A stretch of 64,000 nt of DNA from Ardenticatenales bacterium (GTDB lineage: Bacteria > Chloroflexota > Anaerolineae > Ardenticatenales > Ardenticatenaceae), in the NCBI GenBank assembly GCA_020634795.1, contig JACKAZ010000003.1, forward strand, positions 310,001-374,000, read 5' to 3'. The stretch's first letter is position 1, and the number at the start of each line of letters is the position of its first letter. This document shows positions 1 through 8,638 of this stretch, in pieces. The notes beneath the pieces are model-generated. The model was not told where the DNA came from and ran no database searches. It saw only the letters and a list, made by a program, of their open reading frames with translations. A program made the translations under genes and the position numbers.

Positions 1-347
1 AACAGCAGCGCATCGGGCAGCAGGGAGCGGTGGTGATGGTGGGGCGCGACATCGGCACGGTGGTCATGCCCGATGCGCCGCTGAAGATCTACCTCGACGC
101 CTCGTTGGAAGAACGGGCACACCGCCGCTATCTGGAAGCGGTGGCGCGGGGAGAGAGGCTCGATTACGAGCAACTGTTGGCGGCGATGCGCAAACGAGAT
201 GCCTACGACGGGAGTCGTGACCACTCCCCCATGCGAGCGGCAGCCGATGCGATTCAGCTCAGCAGCACGGGCCTCTCGATCAGTGAGGTGGTCGATGCGG
301 TGTTGGTGCTCGCTGCGGAGCGGTTGCGTCGCCCCGTGACGGGGTAG
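1..347 (+). CDS. cmk: Cytidylate kinase, C-terminal part (partial at left edge)
   Basis: The reading frame is open from the first bases of the window and ends in TAG at 345-347. The gene therefore starts outside the window, and only the last ~114 residues are visible. The hallmark GRDIGTVVMPDA is present, followed by the KIYLDAS strand and the ERAHRRY segment typical of CMP kinase, which phosphorylates CMP and dCMP with ATP in pyrimidine nucleotide metabolism. The P-loop lies upstream and cannot be seen. The C-terminal RDHSPMRAAADAIQLSSTGLSISEVV matches the family pattern of an Asp/Arg-rich lid followed by a substrate-site strand. No other kinase fits as well. Confidence 0.93.
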   Translation, partial: QQRIGQQGAVVMVGRDIGTVVMPDAPLKIYLDASLEERAHRRYLEAVARGERLDYEQLLAAMRKRDAYDGSRDHSPMRAAADAIQLSSTGLSISEVVDAVLVLAAERLRRPVTG

Positions 348-862
348 CGGCGCGTCAAAATAGCTCCAGCAAAAGTCTCAGTGGGAGGGTGGACGGCTTG
401 GCACAGCATTGAACTATCCGGAGACATCCGATTCTCCCATGCACCATGCAGCACACCCTAGCCGCTACGATTGATACAGAAATGGCGCGCTGACGTCCCC
501 AAACGGCCTATTTTCAGAGCAGAATAGCAATGGATGTTTCCCTTGAATTTAACATGGAAGTTGCCATGTGCCGATTCTCATACCCATTCTCATAGACAAT
601 TGTGGATGTGGAATTGGACGGAGTAACCGTGGGGCGGGGGATTAAAATCCCCGCTGGAGGGCCTGTCGGCCAAGGGGCCTGCCTGCGCAGGCCCCTGCTT
701 TGCTGTTACCATTGATCTTCGTTGCACAATCAACCATCCGATTTGGGTTCAATTTTCAATGCCTCAAAGCTGTGAGCCCCCTACGACGCTTTCCCCCACC
801 CAACTCTCTCTTTGCTCTGGACGATGCGCGGTTGCATCGCGTCCTGATAGGCTAACCGCGCC
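348..862. other. Intergenic region with three successive hairpins
   Basis: No credible coding frame lies between cmk and the acyltransferase. Three hairpins stand close together: an imperfect one at 634-654 (AAAA loop, one bulged G), a 4-bp GGCC stem at 660-671 and a perfect 10-bp stem at 673-696. They could form the end of a small transcript or a compound terminator. I found no tRNA or known riboswitch core here. Confidence 0.5.
673..696 (+). terminator. Strong GC-rich hairpin, probable terminator
   Basis: AGGGGCCTGC (673-682) pairs perfectly with GCAGGCCCCT (687-696) around a 4-nt loop. A weakly T-rich stretch, gctttgctgtt, follows. It lies about 325 bp downstream of cmk and 165 bp upstream of the next plus-strand gene, so it may end the cmk transcript or a short RNA. 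The T tract is poor, so terminator function is inferred. Confidence 0.5.
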
Positions 863-1519
863 ATGAGCGAGGCCGCGCTCTACCGACGACGAAAACTTCT
901 GCTCGTCGCGGCCCGCCTCATAGTGCGTACCCTGGCGCGTGTCGATTACCGTCATCTCGACAGATTGCCGAGCGGCCCGGCGATCTTGGCGCCCAATCAC
1001 CTCGGTCATGCGGACCCGCTCCTGCTGGCGGCGGCGCTGGCGGTGCCGCCCGACGTGGTGGCCCTTTCGGATCTGGCCCACGAACGGGTCGCCCCTCTGG
1101 TTCGCTATTATCGCCCTTTTTTGGTTCATCGCGATCTCTATGACCGCACAGTTCTCCGCCAAGCCCGTGGGGCACTTCGGCGGGGCAACCAGTTGGTCAT
1201 TTTCCCGGAGGCGCGAATCAGCGTGACGGGGGCGTTGGAGCCAGCGCGCGACGGGGTCGGTTACTTGGCGCTGCTTTGCGATGTACCCCTGATCCCCATT
1301 GCAATCACCGGCACGGAAAGGGCGTGGCAGACCCTGCGCAGCGGTCGTCGCCCTGCCCTGACCCTAACCGTGGGCGACCCCTTGTACCCCCGCGACGCGC
1401 CCACCGCGCCCCGCCGCGAACAACGGACATGGCTGACCACCACGCTCATGCAGCGTATCGCCGCGCTGCTTCCCGCGGCCTATCGCGGGGTTTACAGCGA
1501 TTGGAGAGAGGGTGAATAG
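863..1519 (+). CDS. PlsC-like 1-acyl-glycerol-3-phosphate acyltransferase
   Basis: This 218-residue protein has the acyltransferase block I NHLGHAD, in which His46 and Asp51 form the HX4D catalytic pair. Block III is FPEARIS at 114-120, a variant of the usual FPEGTRS. The family transfers an acyl chain to lysophosphatidate at the inner face of the membrane, making phosphatidic acid for phospholipid synthesis. A short hydrophobic segment near residues 10-25 may anchor it. The length suits the compact members of the family. The Gly-Thr to Ala change in block III makes the exact acceptor uncertain. The ATG at 863 starts directly after a long non-coding stretch, and the gene is monocistronic, converging on the LCP gene. 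Confidence 0.85.
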   Translation: MSEAALYRRRKLLLVAARLIVRTLARVDYRHLDRLPSGPAILAPNHLGHADPLLLAAALAVPPDVVALSDLAHERVAPLVRYYRPFLVHRDLYDRTVLRQARGALRRGNQLVIFPEARISVTGALEPARDGVGYLALLCDVPLIPIAITGTERAWQTLRSGRRPALTLTVGDPLYPRDAPTAPRREQRTWLTTTLMQRIAALLPAAYRGVYSDWREGE

Positions 1520-1636
1520 CGTCCCTTCGCGCTGCCGTCGAAAATCGGCAACCGGAACACCTTGTCCTTGCGTTGGTTGACACGCTGCTTCTTGCACCGT
1601 GCCCGCCGATACGCCCCGCTTACCCACCCCCTAAAC

Positions 1637-2695
1637 TCACTCAAAGTATCGTTCTAAAATCGGGTTGATCGCCTCCCAAATGGGGAGCAGCACTTGGCCG
1701 CCGTTGGGGGTCACCCAGTCCTGCACCATGTCGGGGCCGATCGCCGTTCGTTCGATTTCCGAACGGAGCAAGATCGCGCCAAGGATGGCCCATTCGGCGC
1801 GGGGCATGTCAGTGCGCACAACATCGCCCACCGTGCGAATGAGGGCAGGGGCGCGCAGCCACGTGCGCGGCTGCAACAGCTTGGCCCGCACCGCGCCGAT
1901 GATCTCCTGCTGGCGGCGTGCGCGATCGAAGTCGCTGGTGCTGTAGCGCGAGCGGGCGTAGATCAGCGCCGTTTCGCCATCCATCAACTGCTCACCCGCC
2001 GCAATGTCGATGGTGCGGATCCCGTAGTCGGGGGTGGGGTAGTTTTCGTCATGAAGCGCTTCTGGCACATCGACCGTCACCCCGCCCATCGCATCGATCA
2101 GCGCGGTGAAGCCATCGAAGTTGAGCGTCACGGTGTAAGCCACCGGCACCCCGAAATTGTCGCGCACAGTTTGGGCTGCCAACGTTGACCCCCCGTAGAA
2201 ATTCGCGGTGTTGATCCGATCCTCGCCGTGGCCCGGCACCGTCACCCACAGATCGCGGGGGATCGAGAGGAGTGCTACTTGCCGTGCCACGGGGTCGAAT
2301 CCGGTGAGCAGGATCGTGTCGCTGCGGAACGCATCGCCCTCGTCGGGCCGCTCGTCGATGCCGAGCAGCAGCACGTTGACTTGGCCACGATTTTCGATGG
2401 CACGCCAGGTGAGGACGCCCACGCCCCCCAACAGCAGCAGGGCCACCAGCGCCAACAAGAGCAGATTGCGCAGACAGCCACCGCAGCCGAGTCGCCGCGA
2501 TCGCGGCGGCGCCAAGCGGTGGTAGGCCGGGGCCGCTGGCGGCTCGGTGAGGGGCGGGCGGTCGGGATCGCGGGGCGGCGACTCTTGGGGTTGCCACCTC
2601 TCTTCACGCTGCGCCTGCTGGCGGTCGACCGCTTTGGCCAGCTCGGCCCGTTCGGCATCCCGTCGCCGTTTCCATCGTTCAAAATCGCTGCTCAT
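1637..2695 (-). CDS. LytR-CpsA-Psr (LCP) family cell-envelope protein
   Basis: A 352-residue membrane protein. It has a charged, Pro-rich cytoplasmic N-terminus (about 1-70), one transmembrane helix (about 74-98) and an extracellular LCP domain. The domain opens with VNVLLLGIDERPDEG and contains the family signatures SDTILL, LSIPRDLWV, DRINTAN and the Arg-rich YARSRYSTSDFDRARR, which bind the pyrophosphate of polyprenyl-linked substrates. LCP enzymes transfer glycopolymers from a lipid carrier to the cell wall; some members are regulators. The ATG at 2695 is preferred over longer in-frame starts because it begins 8 bp after the stop of the CoA-transferase beta subunit and gives the usual short cytoplasmic head. 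A wall-less host would make its acceptor unclear. Confidence 0.88.
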   Translation of the reverse strand: MSSDFERWKRRRDAERAELAKAVDRQQAQREERWQPQESPPRDPDRPPLTEPPAAPAYHRLAPPRSRRLGCGGCLRNLLLLALVALLLLGGVGVLTWRAIENRGQVNVLLLGIDERPDEGDAFRSDTILLTGFDPVARQVALLSIPRDLWVTVPGHGEDRINTANFYGGSTLAAQTVRDNFGVPVAYTVTLNFDGFTALIDAMGGVTVDVPEALHDENYPTPDYGIRTIDIAAGEQLMDGETALIYARSRYSTSDFDRARRQQEIIGAVRAKLLQPRTWLRAPALIRTVGDVVRTDMPRAEWAILGAILLRSEIERTAIGPDMVQDWVTPNGGQVLLPIWEAINPILERYFE

Positions 2696-2703
2696 CGCTC
2701 GGT

Positions 2704-3447
2704 CTACCCTTGTCGCAGCGCGGCGAGAGCCGCGCATTCCTCCTCGGTGGGGGCGGCGCTCTGCCGGAGCGCATCGCTGATTTTCAGCGGCCAGCCCGTC
2801 GCCGCTTGCACGGCTTCGACCGTCGCCCCCGCGTGAAGCGCCGTGAGCCACAACTCGCCCTCAGCATCGGCCCGCAGAACGGCCAAATCGGTCACGACCA
2901 CGGTCGTGCCAGCGCTGGTGGCGGGCAGCCCCACCCCGTCGCGCCAGCCGGATCCGCTGCCGTGGCCGGGGGCGGTCAGATAATCGACCGCCTCGACCAG
3001 CCGCTGGGGCTGATGGGGCAGCAGCACCACACAGCGTTTCGCCAAAGAGGTGATGTCGCTGCTGCCCCCGCTGCCGGGCAGTCGCCGTTCGGGGCGGGCA
3101 TAATCGCCGATGTAGCTACTGTTCAAATTGCCGAACCGATCTACCTGTCCGGCCCCCAGCAGCCCCAGATCAACGTGGCCCTGCGCCAATAGCCCCATCA
3201 CCGTCGCCATGCCGCCGACCCACGTCGCCCCCGCTGTCATTCGCGGATCGCCCATCGTGCGGGCGACGGGGGTAGTAGGGCGTTGACGCACGATGCCATT
3301 TTCGTAGAGGCCGACCGCGCTGGGCGCGTGAAGGCGCTGCGCCAACGCAAAGGCCAACATGGGGCGACGCATCCCCACAAAGACCGTTTCACCGTCGGCA
3401 ATCTCGCGGGCTGCGGCCACGATCATCATCAGCTCGCCCTCGCTCAT
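2704..3447 (-). CDS. CoA-transferase beta subunit (glutaconate/IpdB-like)
   Basis: This 247-residue subunit shows the CoA-transferase family I/IpdB features: LYENG with Glu49 at the position of the catalytic Glu of glutaconate CoA-transferase beta, GAGQVDRFGNLNSSYIG, and LPGSGGSSDITSLAKR. Together with the subunit encoded just upstream it should form a heteromeric enzyme that moves CoA between acids, or opens a CoA-thioester ring as in steroid-degrading IpdAB. The start codon overlaps the stop of the alpha gene as ATGA (3447-3444), so the two are translationally coupled. The substrate cannot be read from the sequence. The LCP gene follows after 8 bp. Confidence 0.86.
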   Translation of the reverse strand: MSEGELMMIVAAAREIADGETVFVGMRRPMLAFALAQRLHAPSAVGLYENGIVRQRPTTPVARTMGDPRMTAGATWVGGMATVMGLLAQGHVDLGLLGAGQVDRFGNLNSSYIGDYARPERRLPGSGGSSDITSLAKRCVVLLPHQPQRLVEAVDYLTAPGHGSGSGWRDGVGLPATSAGTTVVVTDLAVLRADAEGELWLTALHAGATVEAVQAATGWPLKISDALRQSAAPTEEECAALAALRQG

Positions 3448-4379
3448 GCGTGGCCCCCTTCGTAGATGGGCGCAGCCCCCACCGAGGCAGCGGTGCGCAA
3501 CGCGCCCCACCGTTCTTCGCCGACCTCCTCGCGGTAATCGGCGTGGCTCGGCATGCCGAAGACCCAAAGACGCAGCCACGCTTCCATCCCAGCGACATCC
3601 CGCGTCGACTTCGCATAGTCCTCTGCAAAGCTGTGGTCCCGTTCGTAGTAGCCCGCCACGGGCGCGGGATGGGCGCCGCCCGCGACCTCGACCACGGCGC
3701 TGACGCGGAAGGGGGGAATGAAAATGCGGTTGGGATCGGTATAGAGCGAATCGGCGGGGACAATCTCCTCGGCGGTCAGAATCACGTCACGGGCGGCGAG
3801 TGCGGCCTCCTTCGCCAGACCCAGCGGCCCCCAGAGATGGGCCGCCCCGTCAACCGCAGCCCGTTGGACGTGGATGATCGCTACGTCAGGATGGAGCGCC
3901 CGCACCAACTGGAGCGGCTCGCCCAATTCATTGAGGGGGTTGATCCGTTCGATCAGATCAACGTTGGTGCTGGAAAGCTCGCTGCCGAGGGTGCTTTGGG
4001 TGGGGATGAACGGTACCCCCAAGCTGCCCGCCGTCAGCGCCAGCGTCAGGGTGAAGTTCGAGTGATCGCGCATCTCAATCGCCCGTGGGACAGCGGCTTC
4101 GACCGCTCGCTGGAAGGCATGTCCACCGCCCTGACCGACATGGCCGACCCAGGCCGCCATCACGCTCTTCACACAGCCCGCGCCGATCATTTGGTCGAAG
4201 AGCATGTCGGAGATGGGGCCGATCAGCGTGAGGTCGTGGCGCTTTTGACGGATGATTTCGTGGCCAGCGGCGAAGGGGATGGAGGCTTCGAGCGCCATGC
4301 CGATGGCTACCGAACTTCCGTCTTTCACATAGCGGCTGATCGCCGCATCGAGGGTCATCTGTTTGTTATCGGTTCTCAT
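3444..4379 (-). CDS. CoA-transferase alpha subunit (glutaconate/IpdA-like)
   Basis: A 311-residue CoA-transferase alpha subunit. It opens with TLDAAISRYVKDGSSVAIGM and carries the CoA-binding region HDLTLIGPISDMLFDQMIGAG. Later come FTLTLALTAGSLGVPFIPTQ and DVAIIHVQRAAVDGAAHLWG, the latter a common family signature. The start at 4379 is chosen because it puts the conserved first helix near the N-terminus; an ATG 26 codons upstream adds low-complexity sequence. It is the first gene of a three-gene minus-strand unit with the beta subunit and the LCP gene. The substrate acid is unknown; glutaconate or a steroid ring-cleavage product are family precedents only. Confidence 0.86.
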   Translation of the reverse strand: MRTDNKQMTLDAAISRYVKDGSSVAIGMALEASIPFAAGHEIIRQKRHDLTLIGPISDMLFDQMIGAGCVKSVMAAWVGHVGQGGGHAFQRAVEAAVPRAIEMRDHSNFTLTLALTAGSLGVPFIPTQSTLGSELSSTNVDLIERINPLNELGEPLQLVRALHPDVAIIHVQRAAVDGAAHLWGPLGLAKEAALAARDVILTAEEIVPADSLYTDPNRIFIPPFRVSAVVEVAGGAHPAPVAGYYERDHSFAEDYAKSTRDVAGMEAWLRLWVFGMPSHADYREEVGEERWGALRTAASVGAAPIYEGGHA

Positions 4380-4512
4380 GCGCGGATGATAGACGGCGGG
4401 ACGGCTTTCAGCAAGTGGGGGCAGTTTGACGAGTTCTCGAAGCCGAAGTGAGTCCACCGGGCACCCCGCGCTCCGCCGGAGTAGGATTCCCTGCTCGGCG
4501 TTGCCGTAGCTT

Positions 4513-5175
4513 CTATCGCTGGGAGGGGGTGGGGACAGCGACGTGGGTCGCCTCCGGCACGTTGGTCGGCTCGGGCGTGAACGAGGGGGGAACGATCTGC
4601 GTCACGCCCGAGGTCGGCGTGGGCAGTGCCACGGTCGGCGTGGGCGGCGTCGTAGTGGACGTGGGCGGCCCTGCGGTCGGCGTGGCTGGTCCCACGGTCG
4701 ACGTGGCGGTGGCCGTAGGGATTCCAACGGTGAGCGTGGCTGTCGGCGTGGCGACTGCCACGGTCGGCGTGGGCGGGGCTACGGTCAACGTGGGGGGAAT
4801 CCGTGTCGGTGGTGCTGCGGTGGGTGGCGGCGCGGTGGTCGGTGGGGGCAGCGTGGGCGGAGCCACCGTTGGGGTCGGGGACGTGGTAGCCGAAGGCGAG
4901 GCGGTGGACGTGGGGCTGGCTGTGGCCGACGGACTGGGGCTGGCGCTCGGTGAGGGCGACGCGGTTTCCGTGGCGGTCGCCACGGAGAGCGTTGGGAGTG
5001 GCGGCGTCGTCGTGGCGTCTAAGCGTGGTCCATCCTCAAGGCTCCAGACAACGCCAAAGCCGATCAGGTACAGGGAAACAAGGGTCAACAATAAAAGTGC
5101 CATCAACCGATGACGATAGCGGCGTATCTCTAACGTTTCGTATTGCGCGGCTGAACCGGGCGCTCTCTCACTCAT
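4513..5175 (-). CDS. Membrane-anchored protein with Pro/Thr/Ser-rich tail
   Basis: A 220-residue protein with a short charged N-terminus, one transmembrane helix at about 24-46 (LMALLLLTLVSLYLIGFGVV) and an outside tail made almost wholly of Pro, Thr, Ser, Ala and Val, such as TATETASPSPSASPSPSAT. There is no globular domain. Such tails are frequent on surface proteins of Chloroflexota and may serve as spacers or glycosylation sites. The strong Pro/Thr pattern appears only in this frame, which supports it over the opposite-strand ORF. It lies 133 bp upstream of the CoA-transferase pair on the same strand, and its function is unknown. Confidence 0.7.
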   Translation of the reverse strand: MSERAPGSAAQYETLEIRRYRHRLMALLLLTLVSLYLIGFGVVWSLEDGPRLDATTTPPLPTLSVATATETASPSPSASPSPSATASPTSTASPSATTSPTPTVAPPTLPPPTTAPPPTAAPPTRIPPTLTVAPPTPTVAVATPTATLTVGIPTATATSTVGPATPTAGPPTSTTTPPTPTVALPTPTSGVTQIVPPSFTPEPTNVPEATHVAVPTPSQR

Positions 5176-5578
5176 AACAAACGGGTTCCGCAGGAAAAAG
5201 AGTCAACCACTATGATAGACGAGGATGGCGATCTGTGATAGTGGCGTGCGCCACCTGAGAAGTGACCACCCACCACGGTGGGAGCATAGTACTGACAGCC
5301 GCCCCTGCTGTCAACTGTCGCTGCTTGTTGGGGCAGCCGTTTCGACGTTAAGCGTGGCGGGTACGACGGGAAGCCACAGGTGATCGTTGGTGCGCTCTGA
5401 ATGCAATCTCCAACAATTGTGTTTCAACGCTTCAACGCTTGAATGCTCGAACGCTCCGTTTGCAGGAGGCTGGCGAGATTTCTACAATTTAGCCCAGATT
5501 GTCAACAGATGAACCAATCTGCCCGTTCAGGAGTAAGAACAACGAAATTGCTCTGCTAACAAAGGCGTGATAACCCGC
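5176..5578. other. Divergent intergenic region with two short palindromes
   Basis: This is the control region between the Pro/Thr-rich gene (minus) and the transglutaminase gene (plus). Two 14-bp inverted repeats with 2-nt centres, GTGGCG-tg-CGCCAC (5241-5254) and CCCACC-ac-GGTGGG (5269-5282), have centres 28 bp apart and could be operator sites. Near 5423-5455 lies an iterative ttcaacgc-type repeat that recurs near 13005. No convincing promoter boxes were identified. Confidence 0.4.
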
Positions 5579-7903
5579 ATGAATCTTCTCCAAAAACTTA
5601 GACCCGCCGAAGGGTGGTTCTCGCTCGCTCTGCTCTTCCTGCTGCTGATGATCACCACCATGTCCTTGCAGGCAGCAGAGTGGGCCGACGGCATGAGTGT
5701 TCTTTCGTCGGTCACGATTATGGGCATTATCGTGGGGTGGCTCTTTGCAAAAAGCCGCTACGTCGGCTTCTTCTTGCATCCCTTTGCCATCATCCTTGGC
5801 ATTATGTGGATCGGCTACAGTGCCCTGCCGCTGACAGGGATCAGCGGGTCGTGGGTGGATCAAGTCTCGGCCCTGATCTTGCGCCCCCTGATTTGGCTCT
5901 TCGATATCCAGGCGGGGAATGTCAACGGCGATACGCTCCCCTTCGTCCTGCTCATGGGGGGGCTGATGTGGCTGATCAGTTATGGCGCCATCTGGGACTT
6001 CTTTCGCGCACGCCACATCTGGGGGGTGCTGATTCCGAGCGCACTCACGGTCTTGATTAACACGTATTACGCCCGTGAAGACCTGATCATTCTGCTGGTG
6101 CTCTACGTTCTTGTCGCCTTTCTCCTCATTGTGCTCAGCAATCTGCTTGACAACCAACAGCGCTGGCGACGAGAAGAAATCTCCTATAGCCGCGACATCC
6201 AGGTCGACTTCTTGCGGGATGGCGCCTTGCTGGCCCTTTTTGTGATTGGCATGGCGTGGTTGATGCCCGCTACCATCGACCACGCCGCCGTCAACCCGAC
6301 ATTGACACGGCTGACCAGTCCCTGGGGTCGGGCACAGCAAGAGTGGAACCGATTCTTTGGCACGCTCAACTACCGCGCCACTGGCTCCGGTGCCTACTTC
6401 GATGAATCATTGACCTTTAGTGGCAATCTTGTGCGGGGCGAGGAGTTGGTGATGTATGTCCGCGCCGATGCGGGCCGCTATTGGCGCGTCTTGGTGCGGG
6501 ATCTCTACACCGGTGCGGGCTGGACGTTGTCGGATGATGAGATCGTGGCGGGGCCAGCGGCAGAACAACCGATTGAGGGCGATACGCCGGTCGTTGATCG
6601 CGGTCGGATCGCGGTCGATCAGCGCTATACCATTTTCCGCCCTGCGGGTACGCAATTAATTGCGGCAGGCGAACCGCTGATGGCGACTGTGGATTTGCGG
6701 CTGCGGCGCGATGTCGCCCCCGCAACAGAGGGGGGAGTGGAGCCGATCCAGCTCTTCGCGCGTAATCCGCTCTTTCAGGGGCAGAGTTACCGTGTGACTT
6801 CGGCCATGCCCAACGTCGACGAAGAGATGTTGCGGGCTGCAGGCACGGACTACCCTGTAGACCTGCTGGAGCACTACACCGACCTCCCCGAAAGCTTGTC
6901 GCCCCGGGTGGGGGAGCTGGCGACTTCGGTGACGGGGGGCGCGGAGACCCCCTACGATCAGGCGAAGAAGATCGAGGCTTATTTGCGGACGTTCCCCTAC
7001 AACGAGGGTATTGCAGGCCCGCAGCCGGGCGAGGATGGGGTCGAATACTTCCTCTTCCGCGAGAAAGAGGGCTACTGCGACTACTATGCCAGCGCGATGG
7101 CCGTGATGCTCCGTACGCTGGGGGTGCCCGCGCGGATCGCGTCAGGCTATTCGCAGGGGTCGTTGATGGAGAACGGCAGCTACGAAGTGCGTCAGCGCAA
7201 TGCCCACACGTGGGTCGAGGTCTACTTCCCCGAGTTGGGATGGATCGAATTCGAGCCGACCGCTGCCGAGCAGACGCTGGATCGGCCCCTCTCGTTGCAA
7301 GGTCAATTCGGCCCGGATTCCAGCGAAGAGGGCCTCAGCTCCGCGCTCAACGATAATGACGAGATGTTGAGCGAGATGGAAGATTTGCGGGGCGATGCGG
7401 GTTTGGAAAACGACGGTGCGACCGACCAACCAGGTCAGCGCGACCTGTTCGCGTGGGTGCCGACGATGAATTGGCGGGCGTTGGTGCCTTACCTGAGCGC
7501 CGTGGTGGGGCTGGCGCTACTGGGTGTGATCGGCTGGGCAGCACTCCAGCAGCGCTGGCGTGGGCTGGGGCTGGTTGAAAAGCTTTACGATCAGCTTCGT
7601 CTCTTTGGCCGCGCTTTGGGGCAAAAGGCCGATCCGTCGCTGACGCCCCATGAATATGCCAGCAAGGTGGGGGCGCAGGTGCCGCCCGCTGCCTCCACCC
7701 TATCCCACGTGGCCGATCTCTTCACGCGCCAACGTTTTAGCACCACCCCCACGCTCGATCCCGAAGAGGAAGCGGCGATGAGCGAGGAATGGATCACCGC
7801 ACGCAAGCAACTGATGCGACGTCTTGCCCAACGGATCGCCCCGCTGCCATCCCCAGCGGATGAGATCGACAGTGATGACGAAGCGTGGCAGCGTCCAAGG
7901 TAG
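5579..7903 (+). CDS. Membrane transglutaminase-like cysteine protease (TgpA type)
   Basis: A 774-residue protein with several N-terminal transmembrane helices (about 12-220, DUF3488/TgpA-like), an extracellular transglutaminase-like domain (about 430-575), one more helix near 640-660 and a C-terminal DUF4129-like tail. The catalytic residues are visible: Cys500 in GYCDYYAS, His543 in NAHTWVEV and Glu559 in EFEPT, where Asp is usual. The family is thought to act as a protease or crosslinker at the outer face of the membrane, often beside MoxR and DUF58 genes, which are absent here. The ATG at 5579 is chosen; a GTG at 5567 would add four residues. The gene stands alone and converges on the pil operon. 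Confidence 0.86.
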   Translation: MNLLQKLRPAEGWFSLALLFLLLMITTMSLQAAEWADGMSVLSSVTIMGIIVGWLFAKSRYVGFFLHPFAIILGIMWIGYSALPLTGISGSWVDQVSALILRPLIWLFDIQAGNVNGDTLPFVLLMGGLMWLISYGAIWDFFRARHIWGVLIPSALTVLINTYYAREDLIILLVLYVLVAFLLIVLSNLLDNQQRWRREEISYSRDIQVDFLRDGALLALFVIGMAWLMPATIDHAAVNPTLTRLTSPWGRAQQEWNRFFGTLNYRATGSGAYFDESLTFSGNLVRGEELVMYVRADAGRYWRVLVRDLYTGAGWTLSDDEIVAGPAAEQPIEGDTPVVDRGRIAVDQRYTIFRPAGTQLIAAGEPLMATVDLRLRRDVAPATEGGVEPIQLFARNPLFQGQSYRVTSAMPNVDEEMLRAAGTDYPVDLLEHYTDLPESLSPRVGELATSVTGGAETPYDQAKKIEAYLRTFPYNEGIAGPQPGEDGVEYFLFREKEGYCDYYASAMAVMLRTLGVPARIASGYSQGSLMENGSYEVRQRNAHTWVEVYFPELGWIEFEPTAAEQTLDRPLSLQGQFGPDSSEEGLSSALNDNDEMLSEMEDLRGDAGLENDGATDQPGQRDLFAWVPTMNWRALVPYLSAVVGLALLGVIGWAALQQRWRGLGLVEKLYDQLRLFGRALGQKADPSLTPHEYASKVGAQVPPAASTLSHVADLFTRQRFSTTPTLDPEEEAAMSEEWITARKQLMRRLAQRIAPLPSPADEIDSDDEAWQRPR

Positions 7904-7939
7904 TGAATGGCTAGGGCTGCGGCTCAGCGTGGGGAAGTG

Positions 7940-7971
7940 GTCGCGAGGGGCGAGTAATCGCGCCTCGTGAC
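7940..7971. terminator. Imperfect hairpin between convergent genes
   Basis: Thirteen bases at 7940-7952 pair with 7959-7971 at 11 of 13 positions around a 6-nt loop. It sits between the stops of the plus-strand transglutaminase gene and the minus-strand pilN-like gene, where a bidirectional terminator is expected. No T tract follows. Confidence 0.3.
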
Positions 7972-8059
7972 TTGCGAATCGGTGTGGTGCGGGTAGCGGC
8001 CGTGGGGCGAGGGCGCGGAACATCAGCGCCTCACAGGCCTCTGCGCGGACCCTGTCGCT

Positions 8060-8638
8060 CTACCGCTCGACCTCGATCGTCCAGCGCACCGAGCCAGGCA
8101 GGGCATCCTCCCCCAAGCTCTCCACGGAACGCAGCACCGCCTCCCGCACTTGGTCGCTTTCGCGCAGTTGATTGGCATAATCGATCACCAACAGATCGGA
8201 ACCCGCCGTACCCTGCACCACATAGGTCGTGGGGGAGGTGCCTGCGATGGCGGTGATCTCCATTCTCGGCAGTAAGGTGCTTTGAATCAGGTCGAGGAAG
8301 GGCGCGACCGCCACGTTACGCCCCTCGACTTGGGCCGCATCATCCCGCAGTTCGCGTGCTTGGCTGGCCAAAAGCGTCACCTGCTCCTGCAAGGCCCACA
8401 CTTCAGCCATCACCGACGACATCGTTCGTACCTCTTCGGAAACCGCCTGCAGCTCGACCCGCTGTTCCACGATGCGACGGTCGTTACGCAACTTGAGCAA
8501 CGACGTGCCGATGACGAGCAGCAGGGCCAACGCAAGGACCACCAGCCCGGGCAGAACCATGCGTTGCCACATCGTCTGCTGCAACGCGCCTCGTCGGCTG
8601 CCCGCCAAGAGGTTGATATCGATAAAAGAGCTACTCAT
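8060..8638 (-). CDS. PilN-like type IV pilus assembly protein
   Basis: A 192-residue protein with the PilN layout. A short cytoplasmic N-terminus contains DINLLAGSRR, like the INLLP-type PilM-binding motif of PilN. It is followed by a transmembrane helix (about 26-48), a coiled-coil region (about 50-105) and a compact C-terminal alpha/beta domain. PilN pairs with PilO to form the inner-membrane alignment platform of type IV pili or type II secretion, and binds cytoplasmic PilM. Its ATG overlaps the pilM-like stop as ATGA (8638-8635). It is the last gene of the operon. The sequence is divergent, so the call rests on motif, topology and the PilM neighbour. Confidence 0.75.
   Translation of the reverse strand: MSSSFIDINLLAGSRRGALQQTMWQRMVLPGLVVLALALLLVIGTSLLKLRNDRRIVEQRVELQAVSEEVRTMSSVMAEVWALQEQVTLLASQARELRDDAAQVEGRNVAVAPFLDLIQSTLLPRMEITAIAGTSPTTYVVQGTAGSDLLVIDYANQLRESDQVREAVLRSVESLGEDALPGSVRWTIEVER

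Noticed and set aside
673..696. Reading this hairpin as part of a tRNA or riboswitch
   Set aside because: No T-loop GGTTCRA, CCA-like end, or known riboswitch core was found nearby.
4448..5113. Plus-strand Gly/Val-rich ORF opposite the Pro/Thr-rich gene
   Set aside because: It is the mirror of the PT-rich coding frame; only the minus frame has a start near a membrane helix and a surface-protein pattern.
5489..6340. Minus-strand ORF of 283 residues opposite the transglutaminase gene
   Set aside because: It is rich in His/Gln/Pro as expected from antisense reading and lacks any domain.
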